A stretch of 64,000 nucleotides of DNA from Agromyces sp. H17E-10 (lineage in GTDB: Bacteria; Actinomycetota; Actinomycetes; Actinomycetales; Microbacteriaceae): the NCBI RefSeq assembly GCF_022919715.1, contig NZ_CP095042.1:2418001-2482000 (forward strand), read 5' to 3'. The notes under the pieces were generated by a model. That model was not told the origin of the DNA and ran no database searches. It saw only the letters and a list, made by a program, of their open reading frames with translations. The translations under genes and the position numbers were made by a program. Below, piece after piece: positions 9,346 to 18,637 of this stretch (position 1 is its first letter; every line of letters begins with the position of its first letter).

Positions 9346-9374
9346 GATGCCGTGGGCGGCGTGCCCGCGGCATC
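9346..9374 (+). terminator. hairpin after the agpS-dagK-GMC operon
   Basis: GATGCCGTGGGC (9346-9357) pairs with GCCCGCGGCATC (9363-9374), 12 base pairs with one G-U, loop of five. It sits 16 bases after the GMC stop. Confidence 0.55.
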
Positions 9375-9419
9375 CTCACCCCCTGTCGGCGCCGCAGGCA
9401 CGCGAGTAGCATCGCGCCC

Positions 9420-10154
9420 ATGGCCGAGCTGCCGGATTTCAGCGACCTGCGAGCCCTCTTCGTCAACTGCACGCTCAAGCGAAGTCCCGAGGTGAGCAAC
9501 ACCCAGGGCCTCATGGACGCGAGCATCGCACTCATGCGCGAGCACGACGTGCAGGTCGACACCCTGCGGTTCGTCGACGTGGATGCCGCGACCGGGGTCT
9601 ACCCCGACATGCGCGAGCACGGCTGGGCGACCGACGCGTGGCCCGACGAGGTGTGGCCACTCGTCGAGGCGGCCGACATCCTCGTCGTGGGCGGGCCGAT
9701 CTGGCTCGGCGACAACTCGTCGATCACGAAGAAGTTCATCGAGCGCATCTATGCGATGAGCGGGCTCTTCAACGACCGCGGCCAGTACGTGTTCTACGGC
9801 AAGGTCGGCGGCGCCGTCATCACCGGCAACGAAGACGGCATCAAGCACTGCGCGCAGAACATCCTGTACAGCCTGCAGCACGTCGGGTACACGATCCCGC
9901 CGGGCGCCGACGCCGGCTGGATCGGCGAGGCGGGCCCCGGCCCGAGCTACCTCGACCCCGGCTCGGGCGGTCCCGAGAACGACTTCACCAATCGCAACAC
10001 GACGTTCATGACGTACAACCTGCTGCACCTCGCGCGGCTGCTGAAGGACGCGGGCGGGTTCCCGGTCGGGGGCAACATCCGCGCCGAGTGGAACGCGGGG
10101 GAGCACTACGGGTTCGAGGTGAACCCGTACGACGAGAACCCCGAGTACCGGTGA
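9420..10154 (+). CDS. flavodoxin-fold NAD(P)H-dependent oxidoreductase family protein
   Basis: 244 residues with an alpha/beta flavodoxin-like fold: N-terminal LRALFVNCTLKRSPEVSNTQ (phosphate-binding loop region for FMN), ILVVGGPIWLGDNSSITKKFIER (~80-103) and KVGGAVITGNEDGIKHC. This resembles the NADPH-dependent FMN reductase/iron-sulfur flavoprotein group. TAGCAT at 9407-9412 lies seven bases before the ATG, so the mRNA is probably leaderless. Monocistronic; physiological substrate unknown. Confidence 0.75.
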   Translation: MAELPDFSDLRALFVNCTLKRSPEVSNTQGLMDASIALMREHDVQVDTLRFVDVDAATGVYPDMREHGWATDAWPDEVWPLVEAADILVVGGPIWLGDNSSITKKFIERIYAMSGLFNDRGQYVFYGKVGGAVITGNEDGIKHCAQNILYSLQHVGYTIPPGADAGWIGEAGPGPSYLDPGSGGPENDFTNRNTTFMTYNLLHLARLLKDAGGFPVGGNIRAEWNAGEHYGFEVNPYDENPEYR

Positions 10155-10177
10155 CCGCGGCGCGGACTCGCTCGGCG

Positions 10178-10193
10178 CCAGACCGGCGTCTGG
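10178..10193 (+). terminator. short hairpin downstream of the flavodoxin-like gene
   Basis: CCAGAC-CGGC-GTCTGG is a perfect six-base-pair stem with a four-base loop, 24 bases after the stop. Weak but well placed. Confidence 0.4.
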
Positions 10194-10287
10194 GGGTCAC
10201 GATCTGACAGACCCTCATCGGATGGTCCTGGGATCACCGACGGGACGATCGGGGCGAAGATCGTTGAACAATCTGGACGTCCGGCTC

Positions 10288-10317
10288 TTGAAACGTGCCA
10301 ACACCGCTCCGTAGGCT
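10288..10317 (+). promoter_or_regulatory. candidate promoter for the M14 peptidase gene
   Basis: TTGAAA (10288-10293), 18-base spacer, TAGGCT (10312-10317). This leaves a leader of about 80 bases carrying GAGGAG before the ATG at 10407. The rest of the 250-base gap shows nothing else convincing. Confidence 0.4.
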
Positions 10318-10406
10318 GCCCATACGTCTGGGGGGACGGTCCGTGACGGATCCAACCTCGGATTCGTGTCGCAGACGCGCCATGCCATCTCGATGAGGAG
10401 AAGCAC

Positions 10407-11555
10407 ATGACCAACGGCCCGAAGTCCCACTCACGCAACCGACGCTCGATCACGCTCGCCGCAGCGGCAGCACTCGCGCTCGGCGCCCCGCTCGTCGCGG
10501 GGTCGCCCGCCGTCGCCGACGCGAACTTCCCGTCGCCGAACGGCAACACCAACACCTCCGCGATCCTCGACTACGACGACCTCGTCGCCGAGCTCGGCAA
10601 GCTCGAGGCCACGTCGCGCTTCGGGCTCGATGCCTTCACGCTCGCCGAGGCCGGAACGGCGGTGAGCACGACCGAATCGGGGCGCGACCTCTACGTCGCG
10701 ACCGTGGGCGACGGCCCCGAGGCCGTCTGGCTGCAAGGGCGCATCCACGGCAACGAGCCCTACGGCACCGACTCGCTCCTCGCCGTGCTGAAGGAGCTCG
10801 GCACCAACGGATCGCCCGAGTGGCAGCTGCTGCGCGACACGTACACCTTCCACGTCATCCCGATGTACAACCCCGACGGCTCGGAGCTCAACATCCGTCA
10901 CACGGTGCTGCAGGACGGCACCGAGAAGCGGATCGACCTCAACCGCGACTGGGCCGTCGGCAAGTTCGAGGCCGCCGAGTCGGAGGCGTACTACGAGTAC
11001 TGGACCATGGTCGACCCGGCGTTCGCCGTCGACGTCCACCACCAGGGGCTCAAGACCGAGCGCGGCGACGGCGACGAGGTCACCCTGTCGCTCGGCGTCT
11101 CACTGGCCCCCGGCGGGCCGACGCTCCCCGGCGTCCAGGGCGGCGCCTACGACGTGCTGACCCGCCAGATGCAGGTGCACGTGTACGACGAGCTCTCGAA
11201 GTACGGCTTCGTCAACATCGACCGATACGACGTCGGTCGTGGCATCGAGATCGACATCAAGGGCGGCGTCGTCTCGGCGATGATGCTCGGACTGAACCAC
11301 GACGGGCTGAACCCCGAGGGGCACAGCAACCCGGCGATCTTCTTCGAGACGAGCGGCAACACCTCCGACGGCAGCCTCGGCCAGAAGGCGCGCGGCAAGT
11401 CGATCAAGCAGAACGTGCTCGCGCTGCAGGAGCTGCTCGTCGGCATGGCGACCGGCGAGGTGCAGCAGGAGGACCCGGCTCGTTGGGACGAGATCCCGCA
11501 CGCGCCGGTGACCGCGTACCAGACCGACAGCGGAGTGATCCCCGCGTCGTTCTGA
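10407..11555 (+). CDS. secreted M14 family zinc carboxypeptidase
   Basis: 382 residues. A basic N terminus, hydrophobic stretch and AVADA cleavage region (~30-38) form a Sec signal peptide. The zinc-binding pair HGNE (H/E at ~114-117), the substrate-binding RIDLNRDW (~175-182), the third zinc ligand in DVHHQG (~211) and the catalytic Glu in FFETSG (~314) are all present, so the enzyme should be active. M14 peptidases remove C-terminal residues from peptides or cell-wall cross-links outside the cell. GAGGAG precedes the ATG by eight bases. Substrate specificity cannot be read from the sequence. Confidence 0.85.
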   Translation: MTNGPKSHSRNRRSITLAAAAALALGAPLVAGSPAVADANFPSPNGNTNTSAILDYDDLVAELGKLEATSRFGLDAFTLAEAGTAVSTTESGRDLYVATVGDGPEAVWLQGRIHGNEPYGTDSLLAVLKELGTNGSPEWQLLRDTYTFHVIPMYNPDGSELNIRHTVLQDGTEKRIDLNRDWAVGKFEAAESEAYYEYWTMVDPAFAVDVHHQGLKTERGDGDEVTLSLGVSLAPGGPTLPGVQGGAYDVLTRQMQVHVYDELSKYGFVNIDRYDVGRGIEIDIKGGVVSAMMLGLNHDGLNPEGHSNPAIFFETSGNTSDGSLGQKARGKSIKQNVLALQELLVGMATGEVQQEDPARWDEIPHAPVTAYQTDSGVIPASF

Positions 11556-11599
11556 GGCCCGGACATCTGACGCGCGCGCGATCGATGCGTGCTCCGGCG

Positions 11600-11630
11600 G
11601 CGGCCGGTCCCGAACATCGGGGCCGGCCGC
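11600..11630. terminator. bidirectional hairpin after the M14 peptidase
   Basis: GCGGCCGGTCCC (11600-11611) pairs with GGGGCCGGCCGC (11619-11630) over 12 bases with one G-U, loop of seven. It lies between the convergent peptidase and TPR genes. Confidence 0.6.
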
Positions 11631-11678
11631 AGCCGCGCGACCCGACGGCCCGTCCGTCGCGCGGGGTCGTCCGCTCGT

Positions 11679-12212
11679 TCAGCTCCGCGCGTCGCGCTCC
11701 GCGAGGAACGTCGCGTTGCCGCGCAGCGCCGCCTCGTAGCGGAGCAGCTCGTCGGTGCGCACCCGGTCGGCGACGAGCCCGAGCATGATCGCGAACGCGG
11801 CGTCGTGGCGGCCGGCTTCGTGCAGGCTCGTCGCGTGCCACACCTTCAGCGAGTCGGAGTCGGGGAACTCGGCACGAGCGCGTTCGAGCACCGCGAGCGA
11901 CTCGTCGAGTCGACCGAGGTTGCGCAGCGTGCTGCCGTACTGCAGCAGGCAGCGGCGCAGCGCATCCCCGTCGAGGCCCGCCTCCATCGCGCGCTCGTAG
12001 TAGCCCGCCGCGGTCTCTTCCTCACCGGCGGTGTCGTACGCGCCGCCGACTTCGTAGAGCACCTCGGGCTCGTCGGGGTGCTCTACGAGCACCGCGAGGA
12101 ACGCCTCGATCGTGGGCTGCATGTTCGCCCGGTCGCGCGCCGCGAAGATCTCGGCGAGTCGGGCGTGCAGTTCGGGCGGCGTGGGCTGCGGCATCCGCCC
12201 ATCATCGCTCAC
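11679..12212 (-). CDS. tetratricopeptide-repeat protein
   Basis: 177 residues built of helical hairpins resembling TPRs (PEVLYEVGGAYDTAGEEETAAGYYERAMEAG, then LLQYGSTLRNLGRLDESLAVLERA). No signal peptide or other domain. The GTG at 12212 has no clear ribosome site; ATG at 12194 (six codons in) is an alternative. TPR proteins of this size usually act as protein-interaction modules; the partner is unknown. It stands between the peptidase and purQ, separated from purQ by 177 bases in which I see nothing recognisable. Confidence 0.7.
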   Translation of the reverse strand: MSDDGRMPQPTPPELHARLAEIFAARDRANMQPTIEAFLAVLVEHPDEPEVLYEVGGAYDTAGEEETAAGYYERAMEAGLDGDALRRCLLQYGSTLRNLGRLDESLAVLERARAEFPDSDSLKVWHATSLHEAGRHDAAFAIMLGLVADRVRTDELLRYEAALRGNATFLAERDARS

Positions 12213-12389
12213 GCGTGCGCGGCACGCACTCGGGCTGACCCTGTGTAGGAACTTTCGCTCTCGCGGCGGCGTGTCGTGACCGGGATGCGGCGTGTCGAGC
12301 GGTTCTTCCTCCAGAAGCGAGCGGGCCGAGGCTGCGAGGCGACCGCGGCGCGCACCGAACGTGCCGCGGCGTGCCCGCGAGTGCCCGGC

Positions 12390-13088
<699 letters not shown>

Positions 13089-13102
13089 GCGAACGCCGCC
13101 CG

Positions 13103-13435
13103 TCAGTGGGTCTCGCCCGCGGGGGCGCCGAAGCCGTCGCCCGCGACCGTGCCGGCCTCGGCCGCTTCTTCGGCGAGCTCAGCGTTGGTGACCTCGTAGT
13201 GGATGCCGACCACGTCTTCGATGACCTGGTTGGAGAGGATCTCCTCCGCGATCTGCTGCACGTTCGCACGCAGCGCGTCGTCGACCGGTCCGTCGACGGT
13301 GAGTTCGAAGCGCTTGCCGATGCGCACCCCGGAGAACCCGGTGTGGCCCGTGCGGGCGAGGGCGCCGGCGACGGCCTTCCCCTGGGGATCGAGCAGTTCG
13401 GCCTTGGGCATCACGTCGACGACGATGGTGGGCAC
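13103..13435 (-). CDS. purS: phosphoribosylformylglycinamidine synthase subunit PurS
   Basis: 110 residues starting at GTG with GGAG seven bases upstream. The usual ~80-residue PurS core ([36 protein letters not shown]) is followed by an unusual acidic/Gly-rich tail of about 30 residues. PurS bridges PurL and PurQ for ammonia transfer. First gene of the purS-purQ operon. Confidence 0.95.
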   Translation of the reverse strand: MPTIVVDVMPKAELLDPQGKAVAGALARTGHTGFSGVRIGKRFELTVDGPVDDALRANVQQIAEEILSNQVIEDVVGIHYEVTNAELAEEAAEAGTVAGDGFGAPAGETH

Positions 13436-13545
13436 CGCGGTTCTCCGTCCGGTGTCGAGGGTGTGGATGCCTCGATTCTACCGGGCGCGCGCGACCACGG
13501 ATGCCCCGGGCGGGCGACGCCCGCGCGAGGCATCCGGCCTCGCGG

Positions 13546-13920
13546 TCAGCGCCGCGTGAGCGCCTTGACGACGAGGACCACGCCGACGACCACGGCCGCC
13601 CCCACGGCGATGACGACGCCGGGGTTCTCGCGGTATCGCGCCTTGACGTACGCGACGCCGTCGTCGAGCACCTCGCGTGCCTCGGAGGCGGCGACGCCCG
13701 CCTGGGTCGTGATCGCGTCGATCGCGTCGGTCGCGGTCTCGCGCACGTCGCGCAGCACGTCGCCGACGGCGTCGGCGGCGTCCTCGACCTGATCGGTCAG
13801 GTCGTCGACGCGCTCGCCGGTCTCCTCGGCCAGATCCTCGGCCAGGTCGGCGGCGCGGTACGCGGCCCGCTCGGCGGTGAGGCGCGGGTCGATGTCGAAT
13901 TCTCGCTCGGTGCCGGTCAT
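13546..13920 (-). CDS. small DUF3618/YtxH-like membrane-anchored protein
   Basis: 124 residues from the ATG at 13920, preceded by GGGAG six bases upstream. The N-terminal two thirds is a charged amphipathic helix likely to form a coiled coil (AERAAYRAADLAEDLAEETG, DDLTDQVEDAADAV). A single transmembrane helix follows (~100-118) with a short basic tail (KALTRR). This layout is common to actinobacterial DUF3618-type envelope or stress proteins. Function unknown. Confidence 0.65.
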   Translation of the reverse strand: MTGTEREFDIDPRLTAERAAYRAADLAEDLAEETGERVDDLTDQVEDAADAVGDVLRDVRETATDAIDAITTQAGVAASEAREVLDDGVAYVKARYRENPGVVIAVGAAVVVGVVLVVKALTRR

Positions 13921-14067
13921 CGGGGGCTCCCTTCTCGAGCATTCTCGAATCTCGTCGAGGTGCGCCATCGTACGCTCGCGACCTCCGAGCGGTCCGATTC
14001 GGGCGAGGGGGTTGCCGCCGGCCGCGCGCCTTGCTATCGCGGTGGGGGGAGGTCCCTACGGCGGGGA

Positions 14068-14109
14068 TTGCCAGCGCGGAATTCCGTGCGTATTATTCCG
14101 AGCGGAATA
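14068..14109 (+). promoter_or_regulatory. padR-MFS promoter with two nested operators
   Basis: TTGCCA (14068-14073), exact 17-base spacer, TATTAT (14091-14096). The spacer contains the perfect palindrome CGGAATTCCG (14077-14086); TATTCCG-AG-CGGAATA (14094-14109) overlaps the -10 and start point. Both are built of the same CGGAAT half-site, so a dimeric regulator, most likely the PadR encoded next, would block RNA polymerase. Confidence 0.75.
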
Positions 14110-14138
14110 TTTGATCGGGATGCCGCGGAGGGAGCGAC

Positions 14139-14714
14139 ATGACCACGACGCTCTCGCCGCTCGGCGTCACGGTGCTGGCGTTGCTCGTCGAGCGCGACAT
14201 GCACGCCTACGAGATGTACCAGCTCATGCTCGAACGCAAAGAGGACAAGGTCGTCAAGGTCTCGCCCGGCTCGGTCTACCGTGCCGTCGAGCGGTTCGCG
14301 GCCGACGGGCTCATCGACGAGGTCGTCGTCGAACGGCAGGGCAACCGGCCCGAGCGCACCGTCTACGCGATCACCGAGACCGGACGCGAGGCGCTCCGCG
14401 AGACGATCACCGCGATGCTGCGTCGGCACGTCAACGAATTCCCCGAGTTCCCCGTCGCCATCGGCGAGGCGCACAACCTGCCCGCGGGCGAAGTCGTCGA
14501 GCTCCTCGGCGAGCGGCTCGACTCCATCCGCGAGGTGCTCGCCGCGATCGACGGGTCGCTCGAGCGCATCGCCGAGCGCGAGCTGCCGACCGCGTACGTG
14601 CTCGACCTGCACTACAGCCGGGCCCTGCTCGCCGCCGAGGCGACCTGGCTCGAGCAGACCATCGACGACCTCGGCTCGGGCGCCCTCGCCTGGCCCGCGA
14701 AGCACCGCCACTGA
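14139..14714 (+). CDS. PadR family transcriptional regulator
   Basis: 191 residues: N-terminal winged helix (LSPLGVTVLALLVERDMHAYEMYQLM, then GSVYRAVERFAADGLIDEV) and a C-terminal helical dimerisation domain (Vir_C-like). GGAGGGAG lies four bases before the ATG. It precedes a DHA2 drug exporter by 31 bases, the standard arrangement for a ligand-responsive repressor of an efflux pump. The palindromic CGGAAT sites in its own promoter suggest autoregulation. Confidence 0.9.
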   Translation: MTTTLSPLGVTVLALLVERDMHAYEMYQLMLERKEDKVVKVSPGSVYRAVERFAADGLIDEVVVERQGNRPERTVYAITETGREALRETITAMLRRHVNEFPEFPVAIGEAHNLPAGEVVELLGERLDSIREVLAAIDGSLERIAERELPTAYVLDLHYSRALLAAEATWLEQTIDDLGSGALAWPAKHRH

Positions 14715-14745
14715 GGCATCCACCATCGACCGGAAGGTTCCACCC

Positions 14746-16332
14746 ATGGAACGCACCTTCAAGCCCTGGCCCGCGCTGTGGGCCCTCGTCTTCGGGTTCT
14801 TCATGATCCTCGTCGACTCGACGATCGTGTCGATCGCGAACCCGGCGATCCTCGAAGACCTGCAGACCGACATCACCGCGGTGCTCTGGGTGACGAGCGC
14901 GTACCTGCTCGCCTACGCCGTGCCGCTGCTGATCACCGGGCGACTCGGCGACCGGTTCGGGCCGAAGCGCATCTACCTCACGGGTCTCGTCGTGTTCACG
15001 CTCGCGTCGCTGTGGTGCGGATTCTCGGGCGACATCGGCATGCTCATCGCGGCCCGCGCCGTGCAGGGCTTCGGCGCCGCGCTCATGACCCCGCAGACGA
15101 TGGCGGTCATCACGCGCATCTTCCCGCCCAACCAGCGCGGCACCGCGATGGGTCTCTGGGGCGCGGTCGCCGGCATCGCGATGCTCGTCGGCCCGATCCT
15201 CGGCGGCGTGCTCGTCGACGGCCTCGGCTGGGAGTGGATCTTCTTCGTCAACGTGCCCGTCGGCATCGTCGCGTTCTTCCTCGCACTGCGGCTCGTGCCG
15301 AACCTCGAGACCCACCAGCACCGCTTCGACTGGCTCGGCGTCGTGCTCAGCGGCGTCGGCATGTTCCTCGTCGTGTTCGGCATCCAGGAGGGCGAGACCT
15401 ACGACTGGGGCACGATCACCGGGCCGATCACGGTGTGGGGCCTCATCATCACGGGCATCGTCGTGCTCGCGGGCTTCGTCGTGTGGCAGGCGGTGAACAA
15501 GGCCGAGCCGCTGCTACCGCTCGGGCTGTTCCGCGACCGCAACTTCTCGCTCTCGAACGTCGCGATCTCGCTCGTCGGCCTCGCGATCACCGCGATGCCG
15601 CTGCCGCTCGCGTTCTACTACCAGATCGGCCGTGGTCTCGACCCGACCCAGGCGGCGCTCATGCTGCTGCCGATGGCGGTCGTCTCGGGCGTGATGGCGC
15701 CGTTCATCGGCAAGCTCACCGACCGCGTCAACCCGAAGTGGGTCGCGTTCGCCGGGTTCACGATCGTCGCGAGCGCGCTCGCGTGGACATCGCTGTGGCT
15801 TACGCCCGACACCGACCTGTGGCTGCTGCTGCTGCCGAACGCGCTGCTCGGCGTCGGCATCACGGGCGTCTTCGCCCCGCTCGGCTCGTCGGCGACGCGC
15901 AACCTGCCGCGCTCGCAGGCCGGCGCCGGATCGGGCGTCTACAACATGACCCGCCAGGTCGGCTCGGTGCTCGGCTCGGCCGCGATCACGGCCCTGCTCA
16001 ACGCGCGGCTCGCGGCCGAGCTGCCCGGCTACGGCGGCGGCGCGGGCTTCGGCGGCGAGGGCGCCCACGGCGGCGGCGAGCTGCCGCCGCAGGTCGCCGA
16101 GGGCTTCACCGCCGCGATGAGCCAGTCGCTCTGGCTGTCGGTGATCGGCTTCGGCGTCGGCGCGCTCGTCGTGCTCTTCTTCGCGAAGCCCAAGGTCACG
16201 GTCGCCTGGGGAGGCAACGGCGACTCCGCCGAGAGCGGTGCGCCGGGTGGGTCCGGTGCGCCGGGCGCGCCCGCCGCAGCGCCGAAGAGCAGCAACGCGG
16301 ATGCCGCGGCAGAGGCCGCTCGCGCCGAGTAG
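14746..16332 (+). CDS. MFS multidrug exporter, DHA2 (14-TM) family
   Basis: 528 residues with about 14 transmembrane helices. Motif A GRLGDRFGPKRIY (~66-78), LDSTIV-type motif D1 (ILVDSTIVSIANPAI) and motif C (GLWGAVAGIAMLVGPILGG) place it among EmrB/QacA-like proton antiporters. A Gly-rich external loop precedes the last helix, and the C-terminal tail (~495-528) is a low-complexity Gly/Ala/Pro/Ser stretch. Cotranscribed with padR. Exported substrates unknown. Confidence 0.9.
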   Translation: MERTFKPWPALWALVFGFFMILVDSTIVSIANPAILEDLQTDITAVLWVTSAYLLAYAVPLLITGRLGDRFGPKRIYLTGLVVFTLASLWCGFSGDIGMLIAARAVQGFGAALMTPQTMAVITRIFPPNQRGTAMGLWGAVAGIAMLVGPILGGVLVDGLGWEWIFFVNVPVGIVAFFLALRLVPNLETHQHRFDWLGVVLSGVGMFLVVFGIQEGETYDWGTITGPITVWGLIITGIVVLAGFVVWQAVNKAEPLLPLGLFRDRNFSLSNVAISLVGLAITAMPLPLAFYYQIGRGLDPTQAALMLLPMAVVSGVMAPFIGKLTDRVNPKWVAFAGFTIVASALAWTSLWLTPDTDLWLLLLPNALLGVGITGVFAPLGSSATRNLPRSQAGAGSGVYNMTRQVGSVLGSAAITALLNARLAAELPGYGGGAGFGGEGAHGGGELPPQVAEGFTAAMSQSLWLSVIGFGVGALVVLFFAKPKVTVAWGGNGDSAESGAPGGSGAPGAPAAAPKSSNADAAAEAARAE

Positions 16333-16335
16333 CCG

Positions 16336-17595
16336 CTACGCCAGCCCGGCCCGCTCGGCGAGCACCTCGCGGAGGACCTCGCGCGTGGCATCCAGGCCGC
16401 GGTGCACCTCTTCGAAGCTCGTCGACAGCGGCGAGAGCCCGATGCGGAGGCCCCCCGGGTCGCGGTAGTCGGGGATCACGTCGCGCTGCCAGAGTCGGGC
16501 CGTGACCTCGCGCATCGCGTCGTGGTGCAGGGTGACGTGGCCGCCGCGCTCCTCGGCGTCGGCGGGGGAGGCGAGGGTCACGCCGAGCGGGGCGAGCCAC
16601 TCGTCGGCGAGCGAGATCGCGAACTCGGTGAGGGCGACCGACTTCGCGCGGAGCGCCGGCATCCCGGCCTCCTCGATCATGGCGAGGGTCTCCTCCATCG
16701 CGAGCATGCCCACGATCGGGGCGGTGCCGCTCGTGAATCGGCGGATGTCGGGCACCGGCTGATAGTCGGGACCCATCATGAACATCTCGGCGTTGCCCCA
16801 CCAGCCCTGGATCGGCTGTTCGAGCACCGCCTGCAGGTCGTCGCGCACGTAGGCGAACGCGGGGGAGCCCGGCCCGCCGTTGAGGTACTTGTAGGTGCAG
16901 CCGACGGCGAGGTCGAAGCCCCAGTGGTCGGCGCGAACGGGCACCGATCCGGCCGAGTGGCAGAGGTCCCAGAGGATGAGCGCGCCGGCGTCGTGCGCGA
17001 TGCGGGTGAGCTCGGGCGCGTCGGCGAGGTACGCCGACCGGTAGGCGACGTGCGAGACGACGACGAGCGCGGTCTCGGGGCCGACCGCCTCGGCGAGCTG
17101 CTCGGGGGTCACGCCCGACGACGTGTCGACGTCGATCCACCGCAGCCGCATGCCGCGCTCGCGGGCGATGCCGTCGACGACGTAGCGGTCGGTCGGGAAG
17201 TTGTCGGTGTCGATCACGATCTCGCGGCGTGCGGGGTCGCGTGCGAACTGCGCGTCGACGGCCGCGCGGGCGAGCTTGTACAGCAGCACCGTCGTCGAGT
17301 CGCCGATGACCGTCTGCCCGGCCTTCGCCTCGATGACCGCGCGGCCGATCCGGTCGCCGATCTCGGTCGGCAACTGCAGCCATGCCTCGTCCCAGCCGCG
17401 GATGAGGCGCCCGCCCCAGTCCTCGCGCAGGAACCGCTCGACCCGCTCGACCGCCGACACCGGCGGCCGACCCAGCGAGTTGCCGTCGAAGTAGACGAGG
17501 TCGGTCTCGGCGCCGACGAACCGCTTGCGGTAGTGGGCGAGCCCGTCGGCGCGGTCCATGCGGCGGGCGAAGGCGAGGTTCGGGTCGAGGGTCAC
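16336..17595 (-). CDS. kynU: kynureninase
   Basis: 419-residue PLP enzyme that cleaves L-kynurenine to anthranilate and alanine. It shows VYFDGNSLGRPP, VVSHVAYRSAYL, the PLP-Asp region LILWDLCHSAGSVPV and the PLP lysine in GCTYKYLNGGPGSPAF (~228). Length matches the family. The GTG start overlaps the stop of the upstream amidohydrolase (GTGA), placing it last in the three-gene kyn operon. It converges on the MFS exporter with only three bases between stops. Confidence 0.96.
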   Translation of the reverse strand: MTLDPNLAFARRMDRADGLAHYRKRFVGAETDLVYFDGNSLGRPPVSAVERVERFLREDWGGRLIRGWDEAWLQLPTEIGDRIGRAVIEAKAGQTVIGDSTTVLLYKLARAAVDAQFARDPARREIVIDTDNFPTDRYVVDGIARERGMRLRWIDVDTSSGVTPEQLAEAVGPETALVVVSHVAYRSAYLADAPELTRIAHDAGALILWDLCHSAGSVPVRADHWGFDLAVGCTYKYLNGGPGSPAFAYVRDDLQAVLEQPIQGWWGNAEMFMMGPDYQPVPDIRRFTSGTAPIVGMLAMEETLAMIEEAGMPALRAKSVALTEFAISLADEWLAPLGVTLASPADAEERGGHVTLHHDAMREVTARLWQRDVIPDYRDPGGLRIGLSPLSTSFEEVHRGLDATREVLREVLAERAGLA

Positions 17596-18635
17596 AACGT
17601 TTCCAGTCGGTCGGTGCGGGAGGGGTCGTCGAGGGGCGGTGGGGCCGCGAGGTACTCCAGGTCTTCGGCCGGCACGACGCGCGCGCTCGCCAGCCAGTCG
17701 GGCAGGCGGTCCGCATCGGCGGGCGGCTCGCCCGCGATGAAGGTCGCCACCCCCTGCGGCTGCTCTGCGCGCGGCCACGGGTCGGCGAGGGCGTCGATGA
17801 CGTCGGATGCCGCGAGGCCGGCGCCGAGCAGCAGCGCGAGCTCGGCGGGGTTGAGGCCGGCGGGCTGCTCGCCGTTGCCGAGGTCGGTGCCGTAGAGCAC
17901 GCGCCCGCCGGCGCGATGGAAGCGGCCGAGGTTGTCGGCGGCGCGCACGGCGTCGGGGGTCGCCTCGCCGTAGCCGGCGACGAACAGCGTCGAGATCCAG
18001 CGCTGCCCGGCCGCGACCGCCCGGGCGATGAGCCCGTCGTCGACGATCTCGGTGAACGGAGTGTGCGCGAGCACGTCGACGCCGGCGTCGACCGCGAGCC
18101 GGGTCATGTCGTCGCCCTCGACGTGCGCGACGACGGGCAGTCCGAGGTCGTGCGCGGTGCCCACGACGGCGTCGAGGGTGGGGCGATCGAGCACCGGTCC
18201 GGCGACGCGGTTGAGCGCGACCTTGATGACGGATGCCCCGAACGAGTGCTGCTCGCGCACCGCGGTCTCGGCGGCGCCGGGCAGCCAGGCCCGCCCGTCG
18301 GCGGGCTCGGGGTCGAGCTCGCGCGCGCATCCGGGTGCGGCCCAGGCGCGACCCATCGGGTAGCCCCCGCGAGCGGTGAGGAAGTTGCCGGCGACGTCGA
18401 GTCGCGGCATCCCGTCGCGGCGCAGTTCGGCGCCGACGAGGGGGAGCGGTGCGCCCAGGTCGACGACGCCCGCGAGTGCCGAGTCGCGCAGCGACGACCT
18501 CGGCACGAGCATGAGGTGCACGTGGTGGTCGATGAACGGCGGCAGTGCGATGCCCGTCTCGCCGGCGTGCTCGCCGCCCAGCGAGCGGCGCGCCGCCCGG
18601 GCGGACGGTCCGAGGTCGAGCGTTGCGCCGGTCAT
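17592..18635 (-). CDS. amidohydrolase superfamily protein within the kynurenine operon
   Basis: 347 residues with the metal-binding set of type I amidohydrolases: DHHVHL (HxH, ~35), a lysine in SVIKVAL that could be carboxylated, His in VVAHVEG and VLAHTPF, and the Asp in LYGTDLGNG. It sits between kynA (two-base gap) and kynU (four-base overlap), exactly where a kynurenine formamidase is needed. KynB formamidase belongs to a different fold, so this may be a replacement enzyme hydrolysing N-formyl-L-kynurenine; that assignment is inference from context. A generic imidazolonepropionase-like hydrolase role is the alternative. Confidence 0.75.
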   Translation of the reverse strand: MTGATLDLGPSARAARRSLGGEHAGETGIALPPFIDHHVHLMLVPRSSLRDSALAGVVDLGAPLPLVGAELRRDGMPRLDVAGNFLTARGGYPMGRAWAAPGCARELDPEPADGRAWLPGAAETAVREQHSFGASVIKVALNRVAGPVLDRPTLDAVVGTAHDLGLPVVAHVEGDDMTRLAVDAGVDVLAHTPFTEIVDDGLIARAVAAGQRWISTLFVAGYGEATPDAVRAADNLGRFHRAGGRVLYGTDLGNGEQPAGLNPAELALLLGAGLAASDVIDALADPWPRAEQPQGVATFIAGEPPADADRLPDWLASARVVPAEDLEYLAAPPPLDDPSRTDRLETL

Positions 18636-18637
18636 GG

